From: Verrucomicrobiota bacterium
GTDB lineage: Bacteria > Verrucomicrobiota > Verrucomicrobiia > Opitutales > Opitutaceae
DNA: 64,000 bases
Direction: 5' to 3'
Assembly (NCBI GenBank): GCA_028293565.1
Contig: JAQGON010000111.1
Span: 1-64,000 of the forward strand
Position 1 is the stretch's first letter. Each line of letters opens with the position of its first letter. The position numbers were made by a program, and so were the translations under genes. The notes below the pieces were generated by a model. It saw nothing but the letters and a program-made list of their open reading frames with translations, made no database searches and was not told the origin of the DNA. Below, piece by piece: positions 51,039-59,279 of the stretch.

Positions 51039-52699
51039 GGGAGGGGATCGACCTGCGCGTCGAAGTCGAAGGTCACCTTTTCCAGCGACTGCAGCCGCAG
51101 GAATTTGAATTGCGCCTCGCGCTGCCCCTGCGCCAGCAAGTGTGCCTTGAACGACTCGCCGGCGCCGGGCCGAAGCCTCTTCAGCTCGATCGGGTGCAAC
51201 CGCCCGCTCTCCCGCTTTGCCTTGTACTCGAGGTTTCGGGCGAAAATTTCCGCTTCGAATGCGTTCAGAAAAGCGTCTTCCGCGATGCCTTCCGCCTCGA
51301 GGTAGAAGACGTAACGCTGGCGGGCCGGGTCAGCAATCATCACAAAAAACGCGGGATGCCACGACCGGCCCGAGACCGAAGCGTCGACCGCATCGCAGAC
51401 CTGGCTCTCGTAAAGTTTTTCCCCGGTGATGTTCGTCGCCCCGGTCCCTTTCTCGAGGAACTTGATCGTCGGCGTATTTCCGTGACGCACGCCTGCCATC
51501 ACGATGTCGTTCATGAAGTACCGATAAAGGCCCGCAGGGGTGGTGATGATCACGTAATAGAGCCGACCGATTTCCAGGTGTTCAAGCGCACAGGTGCGAA
51601 CGCTGCCTGACTCCCAGGCGTCGCGCTCGATGAACTCGAAATAGTTCTCGTGCAGGGTCGGCACTTCAAGGTGGCGCAGTGAATCGACGGGAAGGCTCCC
51701 GCGGCACTCGCTCGAAAGATAACCCATTTCCAGGATCGGCATGCCGGGGGGCAATTGCCGCTGCAGCGCCGGCAGGAGCAGGCGGCAGCTGCCCTCGCGC
51801 CAGCAGGAAATCGCCTTCAATTTCGGCCAGAGGGCTGCCAGCGTGATCCGTTCGGGATTGATCGCCAGACGCTCGAGCACGCAGGCCCGGTCCTCGTTTT
51901 TTCCGAACGCCTGCTGCAGGACGCGGTGGGTCGCGGGGCCCAGCTGCTCCCGTCCTGGGAGCTGCCCGGTGCGGATCGCCGCAATGATCGATTCGATCCG
52001 AGCCGGGATGACTTCGGCGATTTTCAGGAAAGTCGACGGATTCGCGCCGGCAATATAACTGATCGAATCCTCGGCTGCGGCGAAGATCGCGATCAGAAGA
52101 TACTTTACCGCGGAATCGGCGCACTCAAACACCGCCGGCGGGATCACGTAGTTTCGCTGGAGCAACTTCGGCGTGCTCTGATAAATCAGGCCGGACATTG
52201 AACCGAAAGGTGTGCCCGAGGGGAGCCGGCCTTCGATGGCGGGACTGACAAAGGCCAGGGTTTTCCCGCTGAAGATGCCGGGCACTGCGGAATAATGACA
52301 GTATGAGAAAATCTCCTGGTTTCTCCGGTAACTGGCGATCGTGCTCGCGAGGAGCGGGATGTATTTCGGCTTGCCGGTGGTCCCGCTTGTCCGCGCATAC
52401 ATCACTGGCTGCTCCGCGACCAGATGCGGCGTTTTGTCCGCTTCCTGTTTTTCGATATACGGGCGCAGGTCTTCGTATGTCTGGATCGGAACCTTCGTCG
52501 CGTACTCCGCGGACCCGCCGATGCCGGCAAAGCCATGCGCGCGGCCAAACGCGGTATTCTCGTTCCGCCTAAGGATTGAACGCAGTGCTTGCTGCTGAAA
52601 GAAGGCTGGATCCTGCGTCCGGCGCACAAACGAAGCCCAGAGGGTGCGCCGAACCCAAGCCATGCGCAGCCGCACGAGCTGATTGAACAATCCGTTCAT
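51035..52699 (-). CDS. GH3-family acyl-adenylate (acyl-amide) synthetase
   Basis: A protein of 554 residues from the ATG MNGLFNQLVRLRMAWVRRT. It carries the GH3 family layout: DPAFFQQQALRSILRRNENTAFGRAHGF, VPIQTYEDLRPYIEK, the phosphate loop YARTSGTTGKPKYIPL near 105, later GYLSSECRG (as in the family's 'G.SE') and YYVIITTPAGLYRYFMNDIV. Plant members adenylate carboxylic acids such as jasmonate or indole acetate and join them to amino acids; bacterial homologues are little studied. Its ATG overlaps the stop of the hydroxylase gene as ATGA and its stop overlaps the enolase start, so the three enzymes are made together. Cytoplasmic. Confidence 0.9.
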   Translation of the reverse strand: MNGLFNQLVRLRMAWVRRTLWASFVRRTQDPAFFQQQALRSILRRNENTAFGRAHGFAGIGGSAEYATKVPIQTYEDLRPYIEKQEADKTPHLVAEQPVMYARTSGTTGKPKYIPLLASTIASYRRNQEIFSYCHYSAVPGIFSGKTLAFVSPAIEGRLPSGTPFGSMSGLIYQSTPKLLQRNYVIPPAVFECADSAVKYLLIAIFAAAEDSISYIAGANPSTFLKIAEVIPARIESIIAAIRTGQLPGREQLGPATHRVLQQAFGKNEDRACVLERLAINPERITLAALWPKLKAISCWREGSCRLLLPALQRQLPPGMPILEMGYLSSECRGSLPVDSLRHLEVPTLHENYFEFIERDAWESGSVRTCALEHLEIGRLYYVIITTPAGLYRYFMNDIVMAGVRHGNTPTIKFLEKGTGATNITGEKLYESQVCDAVDASVSGRSWHPAFFVMIADPARQRYVFYLEAEGIAEDAFLNAFEAEIFARNLEYKAKRESGRLHPIELKRLRPGAGESFKAHLLAQGQREAQFKFLRLQSLEKVTFDFDAQVDPLP

Positions 52700-54057
52700 T
52701 CCGCGGGCTGGTCGGCACCCTTGATGAACGGTGTCCGCATTTGGCGCAAAAAACTTCGCGGGTAATCGCGGTTTCTCAGCCCGAGTTGCCCGACCTCCCG
52801 GCCCCCCGGCAGGAAGAACGAGCCGAAGACCAGGTCCCACAGGATGATGTTATTCCCATAGTTCCGGTTCGATTCCCGCGATTCCCAGGAATGATGCCAG
52901 CGGTGCAGCTCCGGGCCCGCGAGCAGGTAGTTCATCCAGCCAAGGCGCAGCTCGACGTTGCTGTGCTGGAAGAATCCGTTGATCGAGTAACAGATGAAAT
53001 AAAGGGCGATGACCTCGGGCGAGACCCCCAGGATCATGAATGGCGCCGCATCGAGCAGAAACTGGAGCGATTTCTCAATGGGGTGAAAGCGCGCGACATT
53101 CACCCAGTAGAGCTTGTGGGGGGAATGGTGAACCGCGTGCAGCCGCCACAGCGCCGGACTCCACTCATGACTGGCCCGGTGCAGCCAGTACCGCATGAAA
53201 TCCACCAGCAGGATCATCAGGAGCGCCTGCATCAAGGGATGCAGCCCATGCGGCCAAAAGCCCTGCAGCACCACACCATTGGCCTGGAGCCAGCCGACTA
53301 CTTTGATCGTCACAAAAAAAGTCAGCATCTTCGGCAGCAAAATCTGCACGATCACCATGAAGGTCAGGTCGCTCCTGACCTCGTTTCCGCCCGGCTGCCA
53401 TTCCCCTCGATACGGATACCAGCGCTCTCCGCCCGCTATGGCGGCCGCCGCCAAGGCCAGCGGAACATATGTACTCGCCTGCAAACCGACCCCCTTGCCC
53501 AACAGAAAGAGATGAAGCCAAAGGCCAATGGCGATCACGATCGGGTAGGTCAGCCAAACCAGTGCTGTGCGGCCAGCCTGTGGAGGACTTCTGTCCGGAT
53601 TTCGGCCCTCGGAATTTAGGTAGTGATACATCCCCAAGGCGATGAGCCACCCGCTGAGCACCAGATGAAAGAACGCCGGAATCGGCGAGCCGAGGAACGG
53701 CTCGCGCTCCGCAAACGTCAGCGATGCGCCGAAGCGAAAAAGCATGAAGGAAAAATAAAACGCTCCCAGCGATAGGAGCATTTCCGCGGTCGCCCGTCGG
53801 GGGACCACCCGCCCGAGCGCGAGCCGCACATCCGTGACCACCATCGCGCCGAGGATCAACAGCTGGAGAAAAAGAAGCGTCTCATACGGGAGAACTCCGC
53901 TGTGCCAAGCGGTAAACGGCGGCAAAAAATCCACGGGTGAATATCTCTGTACCGCCTGCGCCGTGACCCGGAAGAAAAACCCCAACAGGAGAACCCAGTG
54001 CACGATCACGAGGGATGTTTCGCGCGGGCGTGGCCGCAAAAATAGGGGCAGAGTCAT
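52696..54057 (-). CDS. membrane fatty-acid hydroxylase/sterol desaturase family protein
   Basis: A 453-residue membrane protein with roughly ten hydrophobic segments. The C-terminal half has the diiron histidine clusters of the family: WLHRASHEWSPALWRLHAVHHSP near 290-310 and FFQHSNVEL, then GPELHRWHHSWESRESNRNYGNN near 385. It ends with VFGSFFLPGGREVGQLGL, common to the family. The N-terminal ~190 residues (SPVDFLPPFTAWHSGVLPYETLLFL) add an extra membrane domain of DoxX-like or unknown type. Members hydroxylate or desaturate acyl chains or sterols in the membrane. First gene of a three-gene operon, overlapping GH3 by ATGA. Confidence 0.9.
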   Translation of the reverse strand: MTLPLFLRPRPRETSLVIVHWVLLLGFFFRVTAQAVQRYSPVDFLPPFTAWHSGVLPYETLLFLQLLILGAMVVTDVRLALGRVVPRRATAEMLLSLGAFYFSFMLFRFGASLTFAEREPFLGSPIPAFFHLVLSGWLIALGMYHYLNSEGRNPDRSPPQAGRTALVWLTYPIVIAIGLWLHLFLLGKGVGLQASTYVPLALAAAAIAGGERWYPYRGEWQPGGNEVRSDLTFMVIVQILLPKMLTFFVTIKVVGWLQANGVVLQGFWPHGLHPLMQALLMILLVDFMRYWLHRASHEWSPALWRLHAVHHSPHKLYWVNVARFHPIEKSLQFLLDAAPFMILGVSPEVIALYFICYSINGFFQHSNVELRLGWMNYLLAGPELHRWHHSWESRESNRNYGNNIILWDLVFGSFFLPGGREVGQLGLRNRDYPRSFLRQMRTPFIKGADQPAE

Positions 54058-54221
54058 CGAATCCAGGAATTACGCTGGAGCGACCAGCACAATAGGCTCG
54101 CGCCCCCGATTCAAGTCCGGTCGCGCGTGTCGTGATTCATTGGTCATCCGGACACCGCAGCAAGACGCCACGGTTTTCCGGGCGCTCAGGATCACGGCAA
54201 GGGTGCGGTTTCAACCGCCAC

Positions 54222-57200
54222 TCACCCCGCCGTCCGCAGTTTCACGATCAGGTCCTTCGACTCCACGGTGTCCCCGATCGCCGCGTGCAGCTCGGCGACG
54301 ATTCCGTCGGCGGGGGCGTAGATCGTCGTCTGCATTTTCATCGCCTCCATCATGAAGAGCTTGTCGCCTTTCGCGACCTTCGCGCCGACCGAGGTGGAAA
54401 GGACGACGACCAGGCCCGGAATCGGCGCCGCGACTTGCAGCGGGTCGGCGAGGTCCGCCTTCGGCCGCGACTTCGCCGTGGCCGCCACCGTCTTGTCCTG
54501 GATGAAGACCTCCCGCGCGATGCCGTTCAGATCATAGGTCAGCGACCGGCGCCCATCCTTGTCCGCCTCGCCCACGCTCACGAGGCGGATGATGAGCATC
54601 TTGCCCTCCTCGATGCTGACGGAAATCTCCTCCCGCGACCTCAGGCCGTAGAAAAACGCGGGCGTCGGCAGCACGCTGACGTCGCCAAAGTCGCGCTGGT
54701 GCCGCGCGAAGTCCGCGAAGACCTGCGGATACATGAGATGAGAGTAGAACTCGTCGTCCGACGGCTCGCGGCGGAGTTTTTCCGCCAGCGCCTTTTTCAT
54801 GCCCGCGAGCTCCTCCGCCGCCGCCTTCGGGTCGGCGGCCGCGCGCGCGGATTTTTTCCTCGAGCGGGATTTTTCCGCGTCGATCGCCGACCGGTACTTG
54901 GCCTGCGCCTCGCGGAAGCGCTTCTCCCCGAGGATTGCGCGCCACACCGGCACCGGCCAGCCGCCGTCGGGCCAGCCGAGGCCGCCGGCCAGCATGTCGA
55001 TCACGCTTTCCGGGAACGGCGTCGCGCCGGGTTCGAGATTCACCACGTCCGCCGGCTTGATGCCGCGCGAGAAGAGGAACAGTGCCATGTCGCCGACGAC
55101 CTTGGACGACGGCGTGACCTTCACGATGTCGCCGAAAAGCTGGTTCACCTCCGCGTAGGCGCGCGCGATCTCGGGCCAGCGGTGCGAGACGCCCATCGAG
55201 GCCGCCTGCTCCTTGAGGTTCGTGTACTGCCCGCCCGGCATCTCGTGGAGGTAAACCTCGGCGCTTCCCGTCTTCGGCGCGGTGTCGAAGGGACGGTAAT
55301 ACTCGCGCACCTGCTCCCAGTAATCGGAAAACCGGTTGAGCGCCTCCAGGTCGAGGCCGGTGTCGCGCGGGGTGTGCTCGAGCGCGGCGACAACCGCGTT
55401 GAGGTTCGGCTGCGCGGTGCTGCCGGACATCGACGCCGTCGCGAGGTCGACCACGTCCACGCCGGCATCGGCGGCGCGCAGGACCGAAGCGGAGTTGATG
55501 CCGCTGGTGTCGTGCGTGTGAAAATGGATCGGCAGGCCGATCTCCTCCTTCAGCGTCTTCACGAGCTTGTGCGCGGCGTACGGCCGGCAGAGCCCGGCCA
55601 TGTCCTTGATCGCGATCATGTGCGCGCCCATCCGCTCGAGCTCGCGCGCCATCTTCACGTAATAGCCCAGCGTGAACTTGTCGCGCCGCCCGTCGAGGAT
55701 GTCGCCGGAATAGCAGAGCGCCGCCTCGCAGACCGCGTGGGTCTCCTGCACGGCGTCCATCGCCACGCGGAGGTTGGGCAGGTAGTTCAGCGAATCAAAG
55801 ATGCGGAAGATATCCATGCCGTTCGCCGCGGCGTGCTTCACGAAGCCGGCGACGACCGAGTCGGGATAATTGGTGTAGCCCACGGCGTTCGCGCCGCGGA
55901 AGAGCATCTGGAAGCAGATGTTCGGCACCCGCGCCCGCAGCGCCCGCAGCCGCTCCCACGGATCCTCGTTGAGGAAGCGCATCGCCGTGTCGAACGTCGC
56001 GCCGCCCCACATCTCCAGCGAGTAAAGCCCCGGCGCGCGCCGGGCGAGAAAGCCGGCGCAGGCAAGCAGGTCGTAGGTCCGCACGCGCGTCGCCATCAGC
56101 GACTGGTGCGCGTCGCGGAACGTGGTGTCGGTCACGAGCAGCCGCTTCTGCCGACGCGTCCAGTCGGCGAATTTTTTCGCGCCGAGCTCCAGCAGCAGGT
56201 CGCGCGTCCCGGGCGGCGGCGCGCCGCGGACGTCCGGCGCGGGCAGGGGCGCGGCCGGCAGCGGCTTGGCGGGGCGGTAGCCCTTCGCGTGCGGGTTGCC
56301 GTTGACGACCACGTTGCCGAGGAAGTTCAGCAGCTTCGTCGCCCGGTCGCGCCGGGGCTTGAAGGTGAACAGCTCGGGCGAGGTGTCGATCAGCGAGGTC
56401 GTGGCCTGGCCGGCGCGAAACAGCGGATGCGCGATAACGTTCTCGAGAAAAGGGATGTTGGTCTTCACCCCGCGGATCCGGAACTCGCTCAGGACGCGGC
56501 GCGCCCGGGCCAGCGCGATGTCGTAGCTCTGCCCGCTCGTGATCACCTTCACGAGCATCGAGTCGTAGTAGGGCGTGATCACCGCGCCGGAGTAACCCAT
56601 CCCGCCGTCGAGCCGCACCCCGAATCCTCCCGGCGACCGGTAGGCGACGATCCGCCCGTAATCGGGCACGAACTTGTTCTCGGGATCCTCCGTCGTGATC
56701 CGGCATTGGATCGCGTAGCCGTGGCACGGCACGTCCGCCTGCCGGGGCATGCCGACTTCCGGGGAATGCAGCGCATGGCCCTGCGCGATGAGGATCTGCG
56801 CGCGCACGAGGTCGAGGCCCGTGACCACCTCGGTCACGGTGTGCTCCACCTGGATGCGCGGGTTCATCTCGATGAAAAACCACTCGTGCCGGTCGAGGTC
56901 GTAGAGAAACTCGATCGTGCCGGCGTTGTCGTAGCGCACCTCGCGCGCCATGCGGGCCGCGGCGGCGCAGAGTTCCGCGATCACCGGCTTGGGCAGGCCG
57001 AAGCTGGGGGCGATTTCGACGACCTTCTGATGCCGGCGCTGCACGGAGCAGTCGCGTTCGTGAAGGTGGATGACGTTGCCGTGCTTGTCGCCGAGCACCT
57101 GGACCTCGATGTGCTTCGCGTTCGAGATGTATTTCTCGAGGAACACCGCCGGATTGCCGAACGCGCGCTCGGCCTCCGCCTGCGCCTCGTCGAGCAGCGC

Positions 57201-57782
57201 CCCGAGATCCGCCGGCTTGTGCACCACGCGCATGCCGCGGCCGCCGCCGCCGAACGCCGCCTTGATGATCAGCGGAAAACCGATCTCGCGGGCCGCCTTC
57301 AGCGCCACTGCGCGATCCGTCACCGGCTCCTCCGTGCCCGGCAGCGTCGGCACCTTGATCTTCTTCGCCAAGGAGCGCGCGGCGGTCTTGTCGCCCATCA
57401 TCTCCAGCAGCTCCGGGCGCGGGCCCACCCAGATGATTCCCGCCGCCTCGCACGCGCGGGCGAACGCCGCGTTCTCCGAGAGAAAGCCGTAGCCGGGGTG
57501 GATCGCGTGCGCGCCTTTTTCCCGCGCGACAGCCACGATGCTCGCGATGTCGAGGTAGGCCGCGACCGGGCCCTTGCCATGGCCGACCTGATACGCCTCG
57601 TCCGCCTTGTAGCGGTGGATGCAGAACCGGTCCTCCTCCGCGTACACTGCGACCGTCCGCAGTCCGAGTTCGGTGCCGGCGCGAAAAATGCGGACCGCGA
57701 TCTCGCCGCGGTTGGCCGCCAGCAGCTTTTGCAGCGGGCGAATTGACGGGGCAGCAGGGCGGGAATCGGCGACGGTTATCAC
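54222..57782 (-). CDS. pyc: pyruvate carboxylase
   Basis: A 1186-residue protein, full length for the single-chain enzyme, with GTG start. Order: biotin carboxylase (KLLAANRGEIAVRIFRAGTELGLRTVAVYAEED near 20; FGGGGRGMRVV near 180; EMNPRIQVEHTVTEVVTG near 320), carboxyl-transferase barrel (LVTDTTFRDAHQSLMATRVRT near 560; KDMAGLCRPYAAHKLV near 720), PYC_OADA region (MPGGQYTNLKEQAASMG near 870), and biotin carrier with EAMKMQ, biotinyl Lys near 1149. It makes oxaloacetate from pyruvate, ATP and bicarbonate to refill the TCA cycle. It stands alone, on the same strand as the lipid operon that follows. Confidence 0.97.
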   Translation of the reverse strand: MITVADSRPAAPSIRPLQKLLAANRGEIAVRIFRAGTELGLRTVAVYAEEDRFCIHRYKADEAYQVGHGKGPVAAYLDIASIVAVAREKGAHAIHPGYGFLSENAAFARACEAAGIIWVGPRPELLEMMGDKTAARSLAKKIKVPTLPGTEEPVTDRAVALKAAREIGFPLIIKAAFGGGGRGMRVVHKPADLGALLDEAQAEAERAFGNPAVFLEKYISNAKHIEVQVLGDKHGNVIHLHERDCSVQRRHQKVVEIAPSFGLPKPVIAELCAAAARMAREVRYDNAGTIEFLYDLDRHEWFFIEMNPRIQVEHTVTEVVTGLDLVRAQILIAQGHALHSPEVGMPRQADVPCHGYAIQCRITTEDPENKFVPDYGRIVAYRSPGGFGVRLDGGMGYSGAVITPYYDSMLVKVITSGQSYDIALARARRVLSEFRIRGVKTNIPFLENVIAHPLFRAGQATTSLIDTSPELFTFKPRRDRATKLLNFLGNVVVNGNPHAKGYRPAKPLPAAPLPAPDVRGAPPPGTRDLLLELGAKKFADWTRRQKRLLVTDTTFRDAHQSLMATRVRTYDLLACAGFLARRAPGLYSLEMWGGATFDTAMRFLNEDPWERLRALRARVPNICFQMLFRGANAVGYTNYPDSVVAGFVKHAAANGMDIFRIFDSLNYLPNLRVAMDAVQETHAVCEAALCYSGDILDGRRDKFTLGYYVKMARELERMGAHMIAIKDMAGLCRPYAAHKLVKTLKEEIGLPIHFHTHDTSGINSASVLRAADAGVDVVDLATASMSGSTAQPNLNAVVAALEHTPRDTGLDLEALNRFSDYWEQVREYYRPFDTAPKTGSAEVYLHEMPGGQYTNLKEQAASMGVSHRWPEIARAYAEVNQLFGDIVKVTPSSKVVGDMALFLFSRGIKPADVVNLEPGATPFPESVIDMLAGGLGWPDGGWPVPVWRAILGEKRFREAQAKYRSAIDAEKSRSRKKSARAAADPKAAAEELAGMKKALAEKLRREPSDDEFYSHLMYPQVFADFARHQRDFGDVSVLPTPAFFYGLRSREEISVSIEEGKMLIIRLVSVGEADKDGRRSLTYDLNGIAREVFIQDKTVAATAKSRPKADLADPLQVAAPIPGLVVVLSTSVGAKVAKGDKLFMMEAMKMQTTIYAPADGIVAELHAAIGDTVESKDLIVKLRTAG

Positions 57783-57856
57783 AGTGATAGAAGCAGCCCC
57801 CGCTTGTAGGGAGCCGCGGGTTCACCGCCAAGGAGAACTATTCAGGGCGACGGGCG

Positions 57857-58837
57857 CTACCGGATCGCGGCCACCAGTTCGTACGACCGCTTCCGCGCTT
57901 CGTGATCGAAGATCGCAGCGGTGATCATCAGCTCGTCGACCTTCGTTCTTTCGACGAACGCCCCAATTCCCCGTTTCACGGTTTCCGGCGAGCCGATCAC
58001 CGCCTCGCGAAACGCGCGGCCCACCATCTCCTGCTCGAGCGCCGAGCTCATTTCATCGAGATTCCTGACCGGAGGCGGCAGCGGACCCGGCCGTCCGCGG
58101 CGGAGGTTGATGAAGCTCTGCTGGAGCGAACTGAAATGAAACCGGGCTTCGTCATCGGTGTCGGCGGCGACCACCCCGATGGCCGCCATCGCGTGCGGCC
58201 TGGGCCAGGCAGGCGACGGGGAATATTCACGCCGGAAGGTGGCCAGCGCCTCCTCGAGCTGGTCGGGGGCGAAATGCGCCGCGAACGCGAAGGGCAGCCC
58301 CAGCGCCGCCGCCAGCTGCGCGCTGAACAGGCTCGAGCCCAGCAGCCAGATGGGCACGCCGACTCCGGCGCCCGGCACGGCCTGCACCGCCTGGTTCGGA
58401 ATCGGGGGCAGGAAATAGGACTGCAGCTCCATCACGTCCTGGGGAAAGGTGTCCGCCGTGTTCGCGCTTCCACGGCGCAGCGCCCGGGCGGTCAGCGGAT
58501 CCGTGCCCGGCGCGCGTCCGAGCCCGAGGTCGATGCGGCCGGGGAACAGCGTCGCGAGCGTCCCGAACTGTTCCGCGATCACGAGGGGCGAGTGATTCGG
58601 CAGCATGATTCCGCCGGAGCCCACGCGGATGGACGACGTGCCCGCGGCCACGTGCCCGATCACCACCGAGGTGGCCGCGCTCGCGATGCCGGGCATGTTA
58701 TGGTGCTCCGCGAGCCAGTAGCGCCGGTAACCGAGCTTTTCCGCGTGCCGCGCGAGATCGAGCGAGCGGTGCAGGGCGTCGGCAGCCGTGCCGCCCTGCA
58801 TGATGGGCGAGAGATCCAGGACCGAGAGCGGAATCAT
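57857..58837 (-). CDS. luciferase-like flavin-dependent monooxygenase (LLM class)
   Basis: A 326-residue protein. It begins [57 protein letters not shown], the typical opening of the MsnO8-type luciferase-like oxidoreductases, with the AEHHN motif near 43. [42 protein letters not shown] follows. The C-terminus closes [20 protein letters not shown]. Such enzymes use reduced flavin (FMN or F420) and oxygen on small substrates. The neighbours do not reveal the substrate. Stand-alone, with the YkgJ-type gene 48 bases upstream on the same strand. Confidence 0.92.
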   Translation of the reverse strand: MIPLSVLDLSPIMQGGTAADALHRSLDLARHAEKLGYRRYWLAEHHNMPGIASAATSVVIGHVAAGTSSIRVGSGGIMLPNHSPLVIAEQFGTLATLFPGRIDLGLGRAPGTDPLTARALRRGSANTADTFPQDVMELQSYFLPPIPNQAVQAVPGAGVGVPIWLLGSSLFSAQLAAALGLPFAFAAHFAPDQLEEALATFRREYSPSPAWPRPHAMAAIGVVAADTDDEARFHFSSLQQSFINLRRGRPGPLPPPVRNLDEMSSALEQEMVGRAFREAVIGSPETVKRGIGAFVERTKVDELMITAAIFDHEARKRSYELVAAIR

Positions 58838-58885
58838 CCGTCATCGTGTTCAACCCCGCGAAATTTGCCAGCGAAGCTGCGCCGG

Positions 58886-59200
58886 TCAGAGACCGGCGCC
58901 TCCCCGCATCCGCTCCGCGGCGCATTCCGGGGAACCCCGCGCGAGCTCGCGGCACACCTGCGGGCGGTTCCCGTACGCCGTGCAGAAAAATTCGGCCGCG
59001 CCGGCTTGGCCGCGCCGGATCTCCAGCGCGGCGCAGTGGCCGTCGCTCATGCGCATGTACGCGCGATGGCCGATGAAATGGGCGAGCCGGTCCGCCGCCG
59101 GGCCCAGACGCTCCCAGTCGCTGCCGGTCACGCGGACAAACCGGTCCGTCGGCGAAAAACAGCACGCGCCACAGCGAAGGCATTCGGGCAGCGCGGTCAT
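58886..59200 (-). CDS. YkgJ-type zinc/iron cysteine-cluster protein
   Basis: A 104-residue protein. It starts MTALPECLRCGACCFSPTDRFVR, the CxxCxxCC cluster of the YkgJ/CxxCxxCC family, and ends with further Cys residues (FFCTAYGNRPQVCRELARGSPEC). The family is thought to bind a metal or iron-sulfur cluster; its role is not known. Typical length. It precedes the flavin monooxygenase on the same strand with a 48-base gap and could supply it with nothing more than co-expression. Divergent from the cyclase operon with about 80 bases between. Confidence 0.88.
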   Translation of the reverse strand: MTALPECLRCGACCFSPTDRFVRVTGSDWERLGPAADRLAHFIGHRAYMRMSDGHCAALEIRRGQAGAAEFFCTAYGNRPQVCRELARGSPECAAERMRGGAGL

Positions 59201-59279
59201 CGGCGCCGAGTGATGCCGGAAAACGGCCTGCGCTCAACGTCCAACGCCGGCCCGGGCAACCGGAGGGAAGTGGCGCCGA

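Noticed and set aside
54132-57746. 1204-codon plus-strand ORF
   Set aside because: Exact shadow of pyruvate carboxylase; His/Arg/Val-rich with no domain.
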